The notes under the pieces are model-generated. The model did not search any database. It was not told where the DNA came from and worked only from the letters and a program-made list of their open reading frames with translations. Of a stretch of 64,000 nucleotides of DNA, positions 1-7,727 are shown piece by piece. Each line of letters opens with the position of its first letter. Position 1 is the first letter of the stretch. Made by a program: the position numbers and the translations under genes. The stretch is from JALUZX01 sp964561605 (GTDB lineage Bacteria; Planctomycetota; UBA1135; JALUZX01): the NCBI GenBank assembly GCA_964561605.1, contig CAZLQD010000012.1, forward strand, positions 124,001 through 188,000, given 5' to 3'.

Positions 1-62
1 TCGGCCTGGAAAGGGTCCTGCGATTCCTCGAGGAGGGAAAGGAGGGGGGCCGTGCTGTATGA
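1..62 (+). CDS. murF: UDP-MurNAc-tripeptide-D-Ala-D-Ala ligase, C-terminal end (partial)
   Basis: Only the last ~19 codons are present, in the frame beginning at base 3 and ending in TGA at 60-62. The tail contains GLERVLRFLEEG, which resembles the end of MurF ligases, where a GSR..GLE motif is followed by a short helix. The position directly before mraY, with mraY's GTG start overlapping the end, is the normal place for murF in cell-wall clusters. MurF adds D-Ala-D-Ala to the UDP-MurNAc tripeptide in the cytoplasm. The assignment is mainly by context because so little sequence is visible; another Mur ligase is possible. Confidence 0.5.
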   Translation, partial: GLERVLRFLEEGKEGGRAV

Positions 63-1167
63 GCTCTTCCGTTCCCTCCTCGATTGGAAGGCCGTGGAAA
101 ACCTCTTCCACTACATCACCTTCCGTGCCGCCGGGGCGGCCCTGACGGCTTTCCTCGCCTGTCTCATCCTCGGGCCGGCCGTCCTGGCCTGGCTCGAACG
201 CCACGGAGTGAAGGAGAGGGTTCGGAAGACTCCGGCGGACCTCCTCGAGCCTCTCCTGGAAGCCAAGAAGAACGTCCCCACCATGGGGGGCATCCTCCTG
301 GGCGGGGCCATCCTCCTGTCGGGCCTCCTCTGGACACGCTTCGACAACAACCCGTATACCGTGGCCGGCATGGGGATCGTCCTCTTCTTCGGCGCCCTGG
401 GCCTCTTGGACGATTGGATCAAGCTGAAGGAGGAGTTCCAGGGACTCAGGGCCTGGGTGAAGCTCCTCCTGGTCACTCTCGGAAGCCTGGGCGTGGCCCT
501 CCTTCTCTACTGGTTCGCCATCCAGGACGGGAAGCTCTCCCAGCTCTCCCTCCTCGTACCCTTCGACAAGGACGCCCGGATCCCCTTGGCCTTCGCCGGC
601 CCGGTGAGCTGGTTCGCCTGGTGCTGGCTCGTCCTGGCCGGGACGGGGAACGCCGTCAACCTGGCCGACGGCCTGGACGGCCTGGCGGCGGGCCTGGCGG
701 CCTTCACGGGACTGGCCCTGGCGGTGGTCTGCTACCTTGCGGGCAGGGCGGATTTCGCCCCCTACCTCTATATTCCCTACGTGCCGGGCGCTGGTGAGAT
801 GGCCGTCCTCCTTGCGGCCCTGGTCGGGGCCTGCATGGGGTTCCTCTGGTTCAACTGCAACCCGGCCATGGTCTTCATGGGGGACACCGGGTCCCTGCCG
901 CTGGGAGGGCTCCTGGGTTACGCCGCCCTGGTCTCCCGCCACGAATACATCCTCTTCGTCGCCGGCGGGCTCTTCGTCGTGGAGGCCCTCTCGGTGATGA
1001 TCCAGGTGACCTCCTTCAAGCTCACAGGGAGGCGGGTCTTCTCCATCACCCCGATCCACCACGCCTTCCAGCTCAAGAGGATTCCTGAAAACCGTATCGT
1101 GGTAAGGTTCTGGATTCTGGGGGCGATCTTGAGCATGATGGCCCTGGCGATGTTGAAGGTGCGCTAG
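52..1167 (+). CDS. mraY: Phospho-N-acetylmuramoyl-pentapeptide transferase MraY
   Basis: This integral membrane enzyme transfers phospho-MurNAc-pentapeptide from UDP to undecaprenyl phosphate, giving lipid I. The 371-residue product has about ten hydrophobic segments and the family motifs: VPTMGG near residue 77, GLLDDW near 122, NLADGLDGLA near 204 and VFMGDTGSLPLGG near 275. These carry the Mg-binding and catalytic aspartates. The C-terminal TPIHHAFQ histidine motif is also present. Length is normal for the family. The GTG start at 52 follows GGAGGG at 41-46 and overlaps the end of murF. The next gene starts on the last base of its stop codon, so the two are translationally coupled. murD, often found after mraY, is absent here. 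Confidence 0.97.
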   Translation: MLYELFRSLLDWKAVENLFHYITFRAAGAALTAFLACLILGPAVLAWLERHGVKERVRKTPADLLEPLLEAKKNVPTMGGILLGGAILLSGLLWTRFDNNPYTVAGMGIVLFFGALGLLDDWIKLKEEFQGLRAWVKLLLVTLGSLGVALLLYWFAIQDGKLSQLSLLVPFDKDARIPLAFAGPVSWFAWCWLVLAGTGNAVNLADGLDGLAAGLAAFTGLALAVVCYLAGRADFAPYLYIPYVPGAGEMAVLLAALVGACMGFLWFNCNPAMVFMGDTGSLPLGGLLGYAALVSRHEYILFVAGGLFVVEALSVMIQVTSFKLTGRRVFSITPIHHAFQLKRIPENRIVVRFWILGAILSMMALAMLKVR

Positions 1168-2756
1168 TGAAGAGAGACCTGTTCGTAGGCCGGGCCCCGG
1201 CGGGGGACCTGGACAGGAGGGCGTCGAGGGCGGCCCTGGCGGCCTTCGCCCTGGCCCTGCTGGGCCTGGTCTTCGCAGTCTCCGTGGCGGGCCCCAAGGT
1301 GGGCCTGGGAAGGGCTCTCCTCTCCCACGGAACGAAGCTGGCCGTGGGAACCCTCATCCTTCTCCTGTTGACCCGGTTTCCCGCAAGGTCCCTGGCCCGC
1401 TTCGCCTTCCCCGCCTTCCTGGTCACCTGGGGGATGGTCCTGGCGGCGGCCCTCTTCTCTCCCGCCGTCAACGGGGCCCGGCGGTGGATCTTCCTGGCGG
1501 GACGGTCCTTCCAGCCCTCGGAACTCGCCAAGGTGGCCTTGATCGTCGTCACGGCGAAGCTCGCCGCCCGGGCGAAAAGCCCGGCGGACTACTACAAGGC
1601 CTTCTGGCCGGCGGGCCTTCTTTCCCTCACCCTCTTCCTCCAGCCCGACGTGGGGACCGCCGTGGTCTGCCTCGCCGTGGCGGGAGCCGTCCTCTTCGCC
1701 GCAGGCCTTCCCTGGAGGCACGTGGCCGTCCTGACCCTCCTGGGGGGAGTCCTCATGGCAGGGGCCTTTCTCTCCATGCCCCACGTACGCAAGAGGGTCC
1801 AGGGATTCCTGCGGCCCACGCCGGGAAGCCAGGTGAGCCTGGCCCTGGTGACGACGGGAAAGGGCGGCGCCCTGGGAACGGGGTTGGGCGGGGGGGAGAT
1901 GAAGCTGGGACACCTGCCCCAGTGCGGGAACGATTTCATCTTCTCCGTCGTGGGAGAAGAACTGGGCTTTTTGGGCGGGGCCCTGGTCCTGTTCCTTCTC
2001 GGCTTCTTCGCGTACCAGGGATTCCAGGTGGCCGGCGGGACCAGGGATCCTTTCCTGGGGCTCGTGGCCTTCGGTGCGGTCTTCAGTATCTTCTTCCAGG
2101 GCCTGGCCCACGTGGCGGTGAATACGGCCATGGCCCCGGCGAAGGGAATCGATTTTCCCCTCCTCGGTTCGGGAGGATCGAGCCTTTGTTTCGCCCTGGG
2201 CTCGGTGGGCCTCCTCCGGTCCGTGGCCCGTTCCCAGGGTGGGGCGGGCTCTCCTGCCGGGGAAGGTTCGGGCGGGCTTTTCGATTGGAAGGGAGGGAAC
2301 GTGGCCAACGTGGAACGCTATGGAGTGCTTGCCCTCTGTTTCCTGATCGTGGTCATCCTGGGCATCTCTCTCTGGGGGGAGGGGCCGGAGGTCTCCCCGG
2401 CCCTTGCGGCCTCGGCGGAGAGTGGAATCAGCCTCAGGGAATCCGATCCGGGCCTCTTCGCCGGGGCCCCCATGAGGCTCCGGAGGGCCGGCGGAACCCC
2501 CAGGGCGGGGAGGGCGGCCTCTTCCAGGCCCCTACCTCCCGCCGGATCCGAAGAGAGGCGGCCCTCCCTTCCCAGGGCCGGATCCTTCTACGTGGTCAAG
2601 AAGGGGGACATCCTGGGCCGGATCGCCCAGAGACACTACGGAACGGTCAAGGCCGTGCCCCTCATCCTGGAGGCCAACCCCGAGCTGGGCGACGGGTCCC
2701 GGTTGAGAGTGGGGCAGCGCATCCTTCTTCCCTTCCGGAAGAAGGGAGGGAGGTGA
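1167..2756 (+). CDS. ftsW: SEDS-family FtsW/RodA glycosyltransferase fused to a C-terminal LysM domain
   Basis: Residues 1-380 form a SEDS peptidoglycan polymerase: a multi-pass membrane protein with GARRW near 110, QPSELAK near 117, a QPDVGTA motif near 163 and the GIDFPLLGSGGSS segment near 328. FtsW/RodA polymerises lipid II glycan chains with a class B PBP. An extra membrane helix follows (about 387-406), then a proline/arginine-rich linker and a LysM peptidoglycan-binding module (about 474-524, YVVKKGD..GRIAQRHYG). Canonical FtsW ends before this point. An internal GGGAGGG at 2291-2297 sits just upstream of an in-frame GTG at 2301, so the LysM part could also be made separately. The GTG start at 1167 overlaps the mraY stop by one base, and the end overlaps murG by four. 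Confidence 0.93.
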   Translation: MKRDLFVGRAPAGDLDRRASRAALAAFALALLGLVFAVSVAGPKVGLGRALLSHGTKLAVGTLILLLLTRFPARSLARFAFPAFLVTWGMVLAAALFSPAVNGARRWIFLAGRSFQPSELAKVALIVVTAKLAARAKSPADYYKAFWPAGLLSLTLFLQPDVGTAVVCLAVAGAVLFAAGLPWRHVAVLTLLGGVLMAGAFLSMPHVRKRVQGFLRPTPGSQVSLALVTTGKGGALGTGLGGGEMKLGHLPQCGNDFIFSVVGEELGFLGGALVLFLLGFFAYQGFQVAGGTRDPFLGLVAFGAVFSIFFQGLAHVAVNTAMAPAKGIDFPLLGSGGSSLCFALGSVGLLRSVARSQGGAGSPAGEGSGGLFDWKGGNVANVERYGVLALCFLIVVILGISLWGEGPEVSPALAASAESGISLRESDPGLFAGAPMRLRRAGGTPRAGRAASSRPLPPAGSEERRPSLPRAGSFYVVKKGDILGRIAQRHYGTVKAVPLILEANPELGDGSRLRVGQRILLPFRKKGGR

Positions 2757-3844
2757 AGGGCCGGGGGAAAGCCTTCGTCCTGGCCGGCGGTGGGACTGGG
2801 GGGCACCTCGTCCCCGGGCTGGTCCTGGCCGAGGTCCTGTCCCGGGATTGGGGGATCGCCCCCATCCTGGTGACAGGAAAGAGGCCCGTCGAGGACCGGG
2901 TCCTGGCGGGAGCCCCCTGGGAACGGCTGGCCCTGGACCTGGAGGGGCCTCCTTTCCGGGTCCTTCTCCGCCTTCCCGGGGCCCTGGCGAGGACGGCGGC
3001 GCTCTTTCGTTCCCGCCCCGTAGGAGGAGTCCTCATCCTTGGAGGAAGGATCGGGATTCCCGCCGCCTTCCTGGCCCGGGCCGCAGGGATTCCCCTCTTC
3101 CTCCTGGAGGTCAACGCCCTTCCCGGAAAGACCACCCGCTTCCTCGCCCCTTTCGCAAGGCGGATATTCCTGGGATACGCCCGGACGGCACCCTTCTTCC
3201 ATCCCGGAAGGGTAAGGATCCGGGGGATCCCCGTGCGGCCCTCCTTCTTCTCTCTTCCGGACCGGGAAGAGGCCCGGCGGGACCTGGCCTTGCCCTCCGG
3301 TGGGGGGCCGGTCCTCCTCGTCGTGGGAGGGAGCATGGGGGCCAGGTCCCTGAACGAGGCCCTGCCCAGGCTCCTGGCCGGGAGGCTTCCCGCCGGGACC
3401 CGGGTGGTCCACATCGCCGGGGCGGACATGGAGGAGGAGGTGCGGCGGGCCTGGCGGTCCGGGGGAATCCGGGCAAGAGTGTTTCCCTTCCTGAGGGCCG
3501 TGGACACGGCCTTCGCCGCCGCCGATCTGGCCATCTGCCGGGGCGGCGCCCTGACCATGGGCGAGGTGGCCGCCGCCCGTCTTCCGGCCCTGGTCGTTCC
3601 CTACCCCTGGCACAAGGACCGCCACCAGGAGGCGAACGCCGCTCCCTTGGCCGAAGAGGGCGGGGTCCTGGTCCTCCCCCAGGAGGAGTTGGAACACAGG
3701 GTCGCCCGTGAAGTGGCGGGGCTCCTGGGGGACCGGGAGAGGTTGGAGCGTATGAGGGCCGCCTTGGGGAGGGTGTCCCTGGCCGCTCCCGGCGAACCCC
3801 TGGCGGAGGAGCTGGTTGTGGAAGGAAGGCTCCGCCGGCGCTAA
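2753..3844 (+). CDS. murG: UDP-GlcNAc:lipid I N-acetylglucosaminyltransferase MurG
   Basis: This peripheral membrane GT-B enzyme adds GlcNAc to lipid I to make lipid II. The 363-residue product shows GGGTGGHLVPGL near residue 11, the acceptor loop LLEVNALPGKTTRF near 116, the second-domain GGSMGARSLN near 192 and the donor-binding stretch from RGGALTMGE near 262 to HQEAN. HVIEQN of the textbook motif reads FLLEVN here, a tolerated variation. The GTG start at 2753 overlaps the preceding TGA (GTGA), implying coupling with the FtsW-LysM gene. It is the fourth gene of the mur operon and sits 72 bases before murC. Confidence 0.96.
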   Translation: MKGRGKAFVLAGGGTGGHLVPGLVLAEVLSRDWGIAPILVTGKRPVEDRVLAGAPWERLALDLEGPPFRVLLRLPGALARTAALFRSRPVGGVLILGGRIGIPAAFLARAAGIPLFLLEVNALPGKTTRFLAPFARRIFLGYARTAPFFHPGRVRIRGIPVRPSFFSLPDREEARRDLALPSGGGPVLLVVGGSMGARSLNEALPRLLAGRLPAGTRVVHIAGADMEEEVRRAWRSGGIRARVFPFLRAVDTAFAAADLAICRGGALTMGEVAAARLPALVVPYPWHKDRHQEANAAPLAEEGGVLVLPQEELEHRVAREVAGLLGDRERLERMRAALGRVSLAAPGEPLAEELVVEGRLRRR

Positions 3845-3916
3845 CATCTTTCCGGGCGGAGGAGAAGGGCGGCGGGAGGTCGGGCGGCGGGACCTTGGTC
3901 CCGAGGGAGGGACGCG

Positions 3917-5341
3917 ATGCGGTTCCAGGAAGGTGTGCGGGTGCACCTGGTGGGAATATCCGGGGCCGGTCTCTCCAGCCTGGCGGCCTACCTCAAGGAG
4001 AGCGGTGCCCGGGTCACGGGTTCCGACTTGAGGAGGGGAGAGGCCTGGAACACCCTGGAGGACATGGGGATCTCCCTCCGCCTGGGGCACGATCCGGCCA
4101 GCCTGGATTTCCGCCGGGGCGTGGTGGTGGCGTCGGCGGCCGTTCCTCCGGGGAACCCGGAGATCCACGAGGCCCGGAGGAAGGGGCTTTCGGTTCTCAA
4201 GTTCAGCGAGGCCTTGGGGGAGCTCTCCAGGGCCCGGCCCACTCTGGCCGTGGCTGGAACCCACGGGAAGACCTCCACCTCGGGCATGGTGGTCTGTGCC
4301 TTGAGGGGGGGCGGCCTGAACCCGGGATACATCCTGGGAGGGACCTTGGTGGGGGAGAGCCGCCTCGGCGGGCGGATGGGGGACGGGGGATACTTGGTGG
4401 TGGAGGCCTGCGAATACGACAAGTCCTTCCACAGGCTGGCGCCCCGGGCTTGCGCCGTTCTCAACGTGGAGGCCGACCACTTCGATTGCTATCCCACCAG
4501 GGCGGATCTCCTCTCCTCCTTCGAGACCTTCCTGGAGCGGGTCCAGCCGGGGGGGCTGGTCGTACTCCACACCGATGCGGCCTTCCTGGCTTCCAGGGCC
4601 CGCCGGCTGGGTCTCCGGGTGGTGACGGTGGGCCTGGGAGAGGAGCCCGATCTGGGGGGGAGGATCCTTTCGGAAAGGATGGGATGCTGCCGTTTCCAGG
4701 TCCTGGAGAGGGGGATCCCCAAGGCCGAGGTCCGCCTGGCCGTGCCGGGACGGCACTGGGTGGGAAACGCCCTTGCCGCCCTGGCCCTGGCCCGGGAGGC
4801 TGGAGTCTCCCTGGAGGACGGAGCCGGCGGCCTCGCGTTCTACAAGGGAATGCGAAGGCGTTTCGAGGTCCACCGGGGGAAGGGGGGGATGCCCCTGGTC
4901 TCGGACTACGCCCACCACCCAACGGAGATCGCCACGGTTCTCTCGGCGGCCCGGAAGGTCTTCGAGGGAAGGCGGATCCTGGTCCTGTTCCAGCCTCACC
5001 AGCACTCCCGGACCAGGGTCTTGCTGGAGGCCTTCGCCCGGGTCCTTTCGGGGTTTCACCGGGTCTTCCTGGCGGACATCTACGCCGCCAGGGACAGCCG
5101 GGAGGAGAGGGAGGCCGTGGGAAGCAGGGACCTGGCCGTGAGGATCGCCCGGTTGGGGGGATCGGTGGAGCTCGTGGGCCCGGGACACCTGGCCGGGCCC
5201 TTGGTCCTGAGGCAGATCGATCCCCGCCGGGACGTCCTCCTGGTCCTGGGTGCCGGGGACGTGGACCAGGCCCTGGAATCCCTGGTGGAGGAAGATGGAG
5301 AGCGGGAGCGGGCGGCCCTGGACCAGGGCCGCCGCCCCTGA
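3917..5341 (+). CDS. murC: UDP-N-acetylmuramate-L-alanine ligase MurC
   Basis: MurC catalyses ATP-dependent addition of L-Ala to UDP-MurNAc, the first step of the stem peptide. The 474-residue product has the N-terminal Rossmann motif GISGAGLSSLA, the ATP-binding GTHGKTSTSG near residue 114, a substrate/Mg region EACEYDKSF near 166 and the C-terminal FQPHQHSRT near 360. Length matches the family. It is the last gene of this cell-wall run. The following gene is convergent, so murB, ddl, ftsQ, ftsA and ftsZ are not in their usual downstream position. Confidence 0.96.
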   Translation: MRFQEGVRVHLVGISGAGLSSLAAYLKESGARVTGSDLRRGEAWNTLEDMGISLRLGHDPASLDFRRGVVVASAAVPPGNPEIHEARRKGLSVLKFSEALGELSRARPTLAVAGTHGKTSTSGMVVCALRGGGLNPGYILGGTLVGESRLGGRMGDGGYLVVEACEYDKSFHRLAPRACAVLNVEADHFDCYPTRADLLSSFETFLERVQPGGLVVLHTDAAFLASRARRLGLRVVTVGLGEEPDLGGRILSERMGCCRFQVLERGIPKAEVRLAVPGRHWVGNALAALALAREAGVSLEDGAGGLAFYKGMRRRFEVHRGKGGMPLVSDYAHHPTEIATVLSAARKVFEGRRILVLFQPHQHSRTRVLLEAFARVLSGFHRVFLADIYAARDSREEREAVGSRDLAVRIARLGGSVELVGPGHLAGPLVLRQIDPRRDVLLVLGAGDVDQALESLVEEDGERERAALDQGRRP

Positions 5342-5356
5342 CCCTCCCGGGCGGGA

Positions 5357-7450
5357 TCAATGAGACTCGTAGGCTCCCGCGTCGGGGGCCGCGCCCATGG
5401 GGCGGAGTCTCCCCAGGTAATCCTCCATCACGGGCACTAGATCCTCGGATCCGTAGTCCACGGCGGGGGAGCCTCCGCCGAGGGAGAAGTCCCTGTGGGC
5501 CGGGTCCTTGAAGAGGGGGTTTGCGGAGACGAGGTTCTTGGAGGCGCGGAACTTCTGGCCGGCACTCGCGACCGACGCGATTTCGAAGGCGCCGCTCGCG
5601 GCTTTCGGGGAATAGAGCAGGTTGTTCGCCACGATGGGCTCGTCGAGGTTCCGGCCCAGGTAGAGGATGAACAGCTTTTTGTGGGGGAACTCTTTTCCGT
5701 AATATGTATTGTTGTAGATCTCGCCGCCCGCATGGAGCGGTTCGATGCCCCTTCGCTCCAGGCTGACGAGGTAGATCCATCCTCCGCCGGTCATGCGGTC
5801 CAGGAAGACGTTGTTCCGGACGGTCAGGTCGGAAGCCGCGGAAAGGACCGCGACCTGGAGACCGTCGTCCATGAAGAAAGTGTTCTTCTCCAGGATGACG
5901 TCCCGGACTCTCTCGTCTTTCTGGGAGTCTTGGGGACCCAGGGCCACGGGCCAGTCCGAGTTGCAGTAGAAAGAGTTCCCCGAGACGATCACCTTCTCGG
6001 TGTAAAGGCCGTAATCCTTGAACTTCCTGGAATGAAGCTTGAGGAGATGCCGGTGGGGGTTGCAATGCTCGAAGGTGTTTCCCTCGATCACCCCGTTCTG
6101 GCAGAAGGTGAGCCTGAAAACGTGGGAATGGAGGTTTTCCTCGAAGAGGGAGCCCAGGACCCCGAGGCGGGTGGCACCCATGTAGACGTCGTTGATTCCC
6201 GACGTTCCCACGCGGCAATCGGCGAAGGTGATCTGGTCGAATGGGTCGTCCTTGAAATACTGGATCCGGTCGTCAGCAAAACCGATCGTGACCCGCCTGA
6301 AGGTGCCTTTCGTCCTGACTCTCAGCAGGAGGAGCCTTTCCAGGTGGCGGACTCCGTCGATCGCCACGGCCCAGGCGTTCGAGTCCGTCGTGGTGGCGAA
6401 AGTGAGGTCCATGATCCTCAGGTTGCTCCCGTAGAGGTTCAGGATGACCTCCTTCTCTCCGCCCGAAGCCCAGACCACGGGATTGTTGGAGTAGATTCCC
6501 CTTTCGTCGGGATTTACGCCCTTGCCGTATGCGCCGAGCGTGCATGGGCCGGCTCCCTTGAGAGAGATGGTCTGGGCCACCGTGTAGGTGTCGCCCCGCT
6601 TGAAGAGAAGGCGCTTGCCGTCACCGGCGTAGGTGAGGGCGTAACGGAAGTCGTTGGTCCGGACCTTCTTCGCTCCCGCCGGGGCGCCGGTGAAGTCCCC
6701 GTCGTTGGAGAAACAGATGGTGTTCGCCCCGGAGTAGACCTTGTCCGGATCCTCGACGACGATGGTCTTCGTGGAGTGGACCTCTTCCCCCTTGGGGCTC
6801 CTGACGGTGAGCTTGACCGTGTAGCTCCCGGGCTTCTGGAAGACGTGGACCGCCAGGGGGCCCGTGGCGGTGGGCCTCTTCGACGAGGAATCCCCGAAGT
6901 CCCACCTGTAGAGAAGATGATGGAAGGGTTTGGTCACGTCGGGGGAAGTGGTCCCGGAGGCGTCGAAGAAGACCGACAGGGGGGCCACACCCTTGGTTAC
7001 GGAGGCCTTCAGGTTCACCTTGACCTTCGTGGCTCCCAGGTCGGTCACGAGGAGGGTGAAGGACTTGGACGCCTTCTGGAGGGGGATGGAAGAATCTATG
7101 ACCTGGGTGGCCACGTTGAAGCGGCCCGCCTTCTCGGGCCGGCCCGAGATCAGGCCGTTGGAGTTGTCGATGTTCAAGCCTGGAGGAAGGCTTCCCTCGG
7201 TAACGGTGTAGACATAGGGGGGGAGCCCGCCCGAGACTTCGATCACCGCCTGGTAGACCTTGCCCTTCTCGGCGGAGGGAAGACTTTCGGTGAGGATCTC
7301 CAGGTCCTCCTCACCCTTCTTGCCGGTGTTGCTGGAGGTGCTGCTCGAACCGCCCCCTCCAGAACAGGAAATCATGAGAAGCACCAGGGCGGCTGGAAGG
7401 AAGAGGCTGAATCTCTTGGACCTGCCGAATGGACTCTTTGGAAGCTCCAT
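5357..7450 (-). CDS. Secreted lipoprotein with Ig-like/PKD domains and right-handed beta-helix
   Basis: This 697-residue protein begins with a lipoprotein signal peptide (hydrophobic stretch about 14-27, lipobox LMISC) followed by Gly/Ser-rich sequence. Residues about 55-145 resemble a putative-Ig/cadherin-like module (SGGLPPYVYTVTEGSLPPGL). Residues about 145-240 look like a PKD domain (YRWDFGDSS..PGSYTVKLTV). The rest carries the N-rich repeats of a right-handed parallel beta-helix (IEGNTFEHC, VSGNSFYC, LEKNTFF, VRNNVF). The end, SPAVDYGS..DAGAYE, is typical of polysaccharide-associated beta-helix proteins. It is probably a surface protein binding or cleaving polysaccharide; no catalytic motif was assigned. 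Codon choice appears less GC-biased than in its neighbours. The ATG at 7450 fits the signal peptide. Confidence 0.85.
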   Translation of the reverse strand: MELPKSPFGRSKRFSLFLPAALVLLMISCSGGGGSSSTSSNTGKKGEEDLEILTESLPSAEKGKVYQAVIEVSGGLPPYVYTVTEGSLPPGLNIDNSNGLISGRPEKAGRFNVATQVIDSSIPLQKASKSFTLLVTDLGATKVKVNLKASVTKGVAPLSVFFDASGTTSPDVTKPFHHLLYRWDFGDSSSKRPTATGPLAVHVFQKPGSYTVKLTVRSPKGEEVHSTKTIVVEDPDKVYSGANTICFSNDGDFTGAPAGAKKVRTNDFRYALTYAGDGKRLLFKRGDTYTVAQTISLKGAGPCTLGAYGKGVNPDERGIYSNNPVVWASGGEKEVILNLYGSNLRIMDLTFATTTDSNAWAVAIDGVRHLERLLLLRVRTKGTFRRVTIGFADDRIQYFKDDPFDQITFADCRVGTSGINDVYMGATRLGVLGSLFEENLHSHVFRLTFCQNGVIEGNTFEHCNPHRHLLKLHSRKFKDYGLYTEKVIVSGNSFYCNSDWPVALGPQDSQKDERVRDVILEKNTFFMDDGLQVAVLSAASDLTVRNNVFLDRMTGGGWIYLVSLERRGIEPLHAGGEIYNNTYYGKEFPHKKLFILYLGRNLDEPIVANNLLYSPKAASGAFEIASVASAGQKFRASKNLVSANPLFKDPAHRDFSLGGGSPAVDYGSEDLVPVMEDYLGRLRPMGAAPDAGAYESH

Positions 7451-7464
7451 ACCGCCCTCCTCAT

Positions 7465-7479
7465 GGGAAGTTTCTTCCC
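7465..7479. repeat. Short inverted repeat upstream of the beta-helix lipoprotein
   Basis: GGGAAG-TTT-CTTCCC is a perfect 6-bp dyad with a 3-base centre, 15 bases upstream of the lipoprotein start at 7450. It could be an operator or a 5'-leader hairpin. Nothing else supports a function. Confidence 0.35.
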
Positions 7480-7639
7480 CGCTCTCCGCGGGCCGAAGGT
7501 GTTTTCTTGAACCCCATCGTCCACCCATACCCCCCCCTTTAGGAGGTGTCGAAGGATTTGACACTTCCTTACCGGGCCTGTGCCCCGAAGTGAAGCACGG
7601 ACCTGGAAGGGGCTTTCTTTCTGGGACGGAAAGGTGGCG

Positions 7640-7666
7640 CCCCCCCTTTCGAGGGGGGCTCTTTTT
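7640..7666 (+). terminator. Possible intrinsic terminator or attenuator hairpin
   Basis: A C-run (7640-7646) and a G-run (7653-7658) can pair around a TTTCGA loop and are followed by CTCTTTTT. This is the shape of a Rho-independent terminator on the + strand. No + strand gene ends upstream, and the next + gene starts at 7728, so it would act as a leader attenuator or block stray transcription. Confidence is low for that reason. Confidence 0.35.
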
Positions 7667-7679
7667 CCCGGGAAGGGGG

Positions 7680-7697
7680 TAACATACCCTCCAGGGT
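7680..7697 (+). promoter_or_regulatory. -10-like TAACAT followed by a dyad
   Basis: TAACAT (7680-7685) is directly followed by the dyad ACCCT-CC-AGGGT (7686-7697), about 30 bases before the start of the beta-helix gene at 7728. Related -10-plus-dyad arrangements occur at 56663-56682 and 62086-62104, each upstream of genes for secreted proteins. No convincing -35 hexamer was seen. Confidence 0.3.
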
Positions 7698-7727
7698 CTC
7701 CCGAGGGGAAAGGGTGGGGGCGGACCC

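Noticed and set aside
1164..2111. Long minus-strand frame inside the ftsW gene
   Set aside because: It is antisense to a clearly recognised SEDS gene and its sequence is Gly/Gln/Glu-rich with no domain; GC-rich coding regions routinely give such frames.
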